The notes under the pieces: generated by a model
Databases searched by the model: none
Told to the model about the DNA's origin: nothing
The model's input: the letters and a program-made list of their open reading frames with translations, nothing else
Shown: piece after piece, positions 15,542 through 15,595 of the stretch
Layout: the number at the start of each line of letters is the position of its first letter
Numbering within the stretch: the first letter of the stretch is position 1
Translations under genes and position numbers: made by a program
Source: Acanthamoeba lenticulata
Taxonomy: Eukaryota > Discosea > Longamoebia > Acanthamoebidae
Length of the DNA stretch: 15,595 nucleotides
Direction: 5' to 3'
NCBI GenBank assembly: GCA_002179805.1
Contig: NAVB01000713.1
Span: 1-15,595, forward strand

Positions 15542-15595
15542 TTTTGTTTTTGTGTGGTGTTGTTGTGTGAGCTCGCCTGGGGGCATGGGGCGGTG

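Noticed and set aside
15500..15586. MPPGELTQQHHT... as the start of the P-protein
   Set aside because: The frame runs through a (CA)n repeat before a CAG acceptor at 15497-15499, so this is most likely intron and the real start is upstream, outside the window.
1..15595. CRISPR array, transposon, tRNA or rRNA gene, viral remnant
   Set aside because: Searched by eye on both strands: only simple-sequence repeats were found, with no spaced direct repeats, terminal inverted repeats, cloverleaf-like sequence or transposase/polymerase motifs.

Overview
The window looks like nuclear DNA of a gene-dense, GC-rich, intron-rich protist, most likely an Acanthamoeba-type amoebozoan. The grounds are short introns (about 60-270 bp), intergenic gaps of about 140-280 bp, long poly-Gln and poly-Glu runs, C/T-rich introns full of simple repeats, and proteins whose closest recognisable relatives are animal families. 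The organism call is inference from style; no search was run. Nothing resembles bacterial operons, insertion sequences, CRISPR arrays or viral genes.

Five protein-coding genes were reconstructed by joining exons whose phases agree and whose joined protein matches a known family. From left to right: (1) the 3' part of a flavin monoamine oxidase gene (+, about 152-1771, 5' end outside the window); (2) a PH-linker-START lipid-binding protein (+, 1928-6062, 10 exons, about 904 aa); (3) ribosomal protein eL42 (+, 6226-6758, 3 coding exons, 104 aa, first coding exon is only the ATG); (4) an FKBP15/WAFL orthologue (+, 7040-13944, 12 exons, about 1738 aa) with a WH1-like domain, an FKBP domain, a Gln-rich region, a long coiled coil, a very acidic tail and Leu/Phe-acidic motifs; (5) the 3' part of a P-protein/OCA2-like transporter gene on the minus strand (15496-14087, 5' end outside the window), convergent with gene 4.

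The genes do not form a pathway. PH-START and FKBP15 both point to membrane trafficking, MAO to amine catabolism, the P protein to organelle ion or anion transport, and eL42 is housekeeping.

The main unexplained signals are two. First, the FKBP15-like protein ends in repeated LF-acidic-LF motifs like those of the WASH subunit FAM21, and it keeps a canonical FKBP pocket. Second, many introns of several genes, on both strands, carry a sense-oriented run of about 9-12 C, often followed by AA or AAA, and a subset use the unusual 5' splice hexamer GTTCGT. Several C-runs are matched by G-runs later in the same intron. Coordinates of exons are by-eye splice predictions without transcript evidence.
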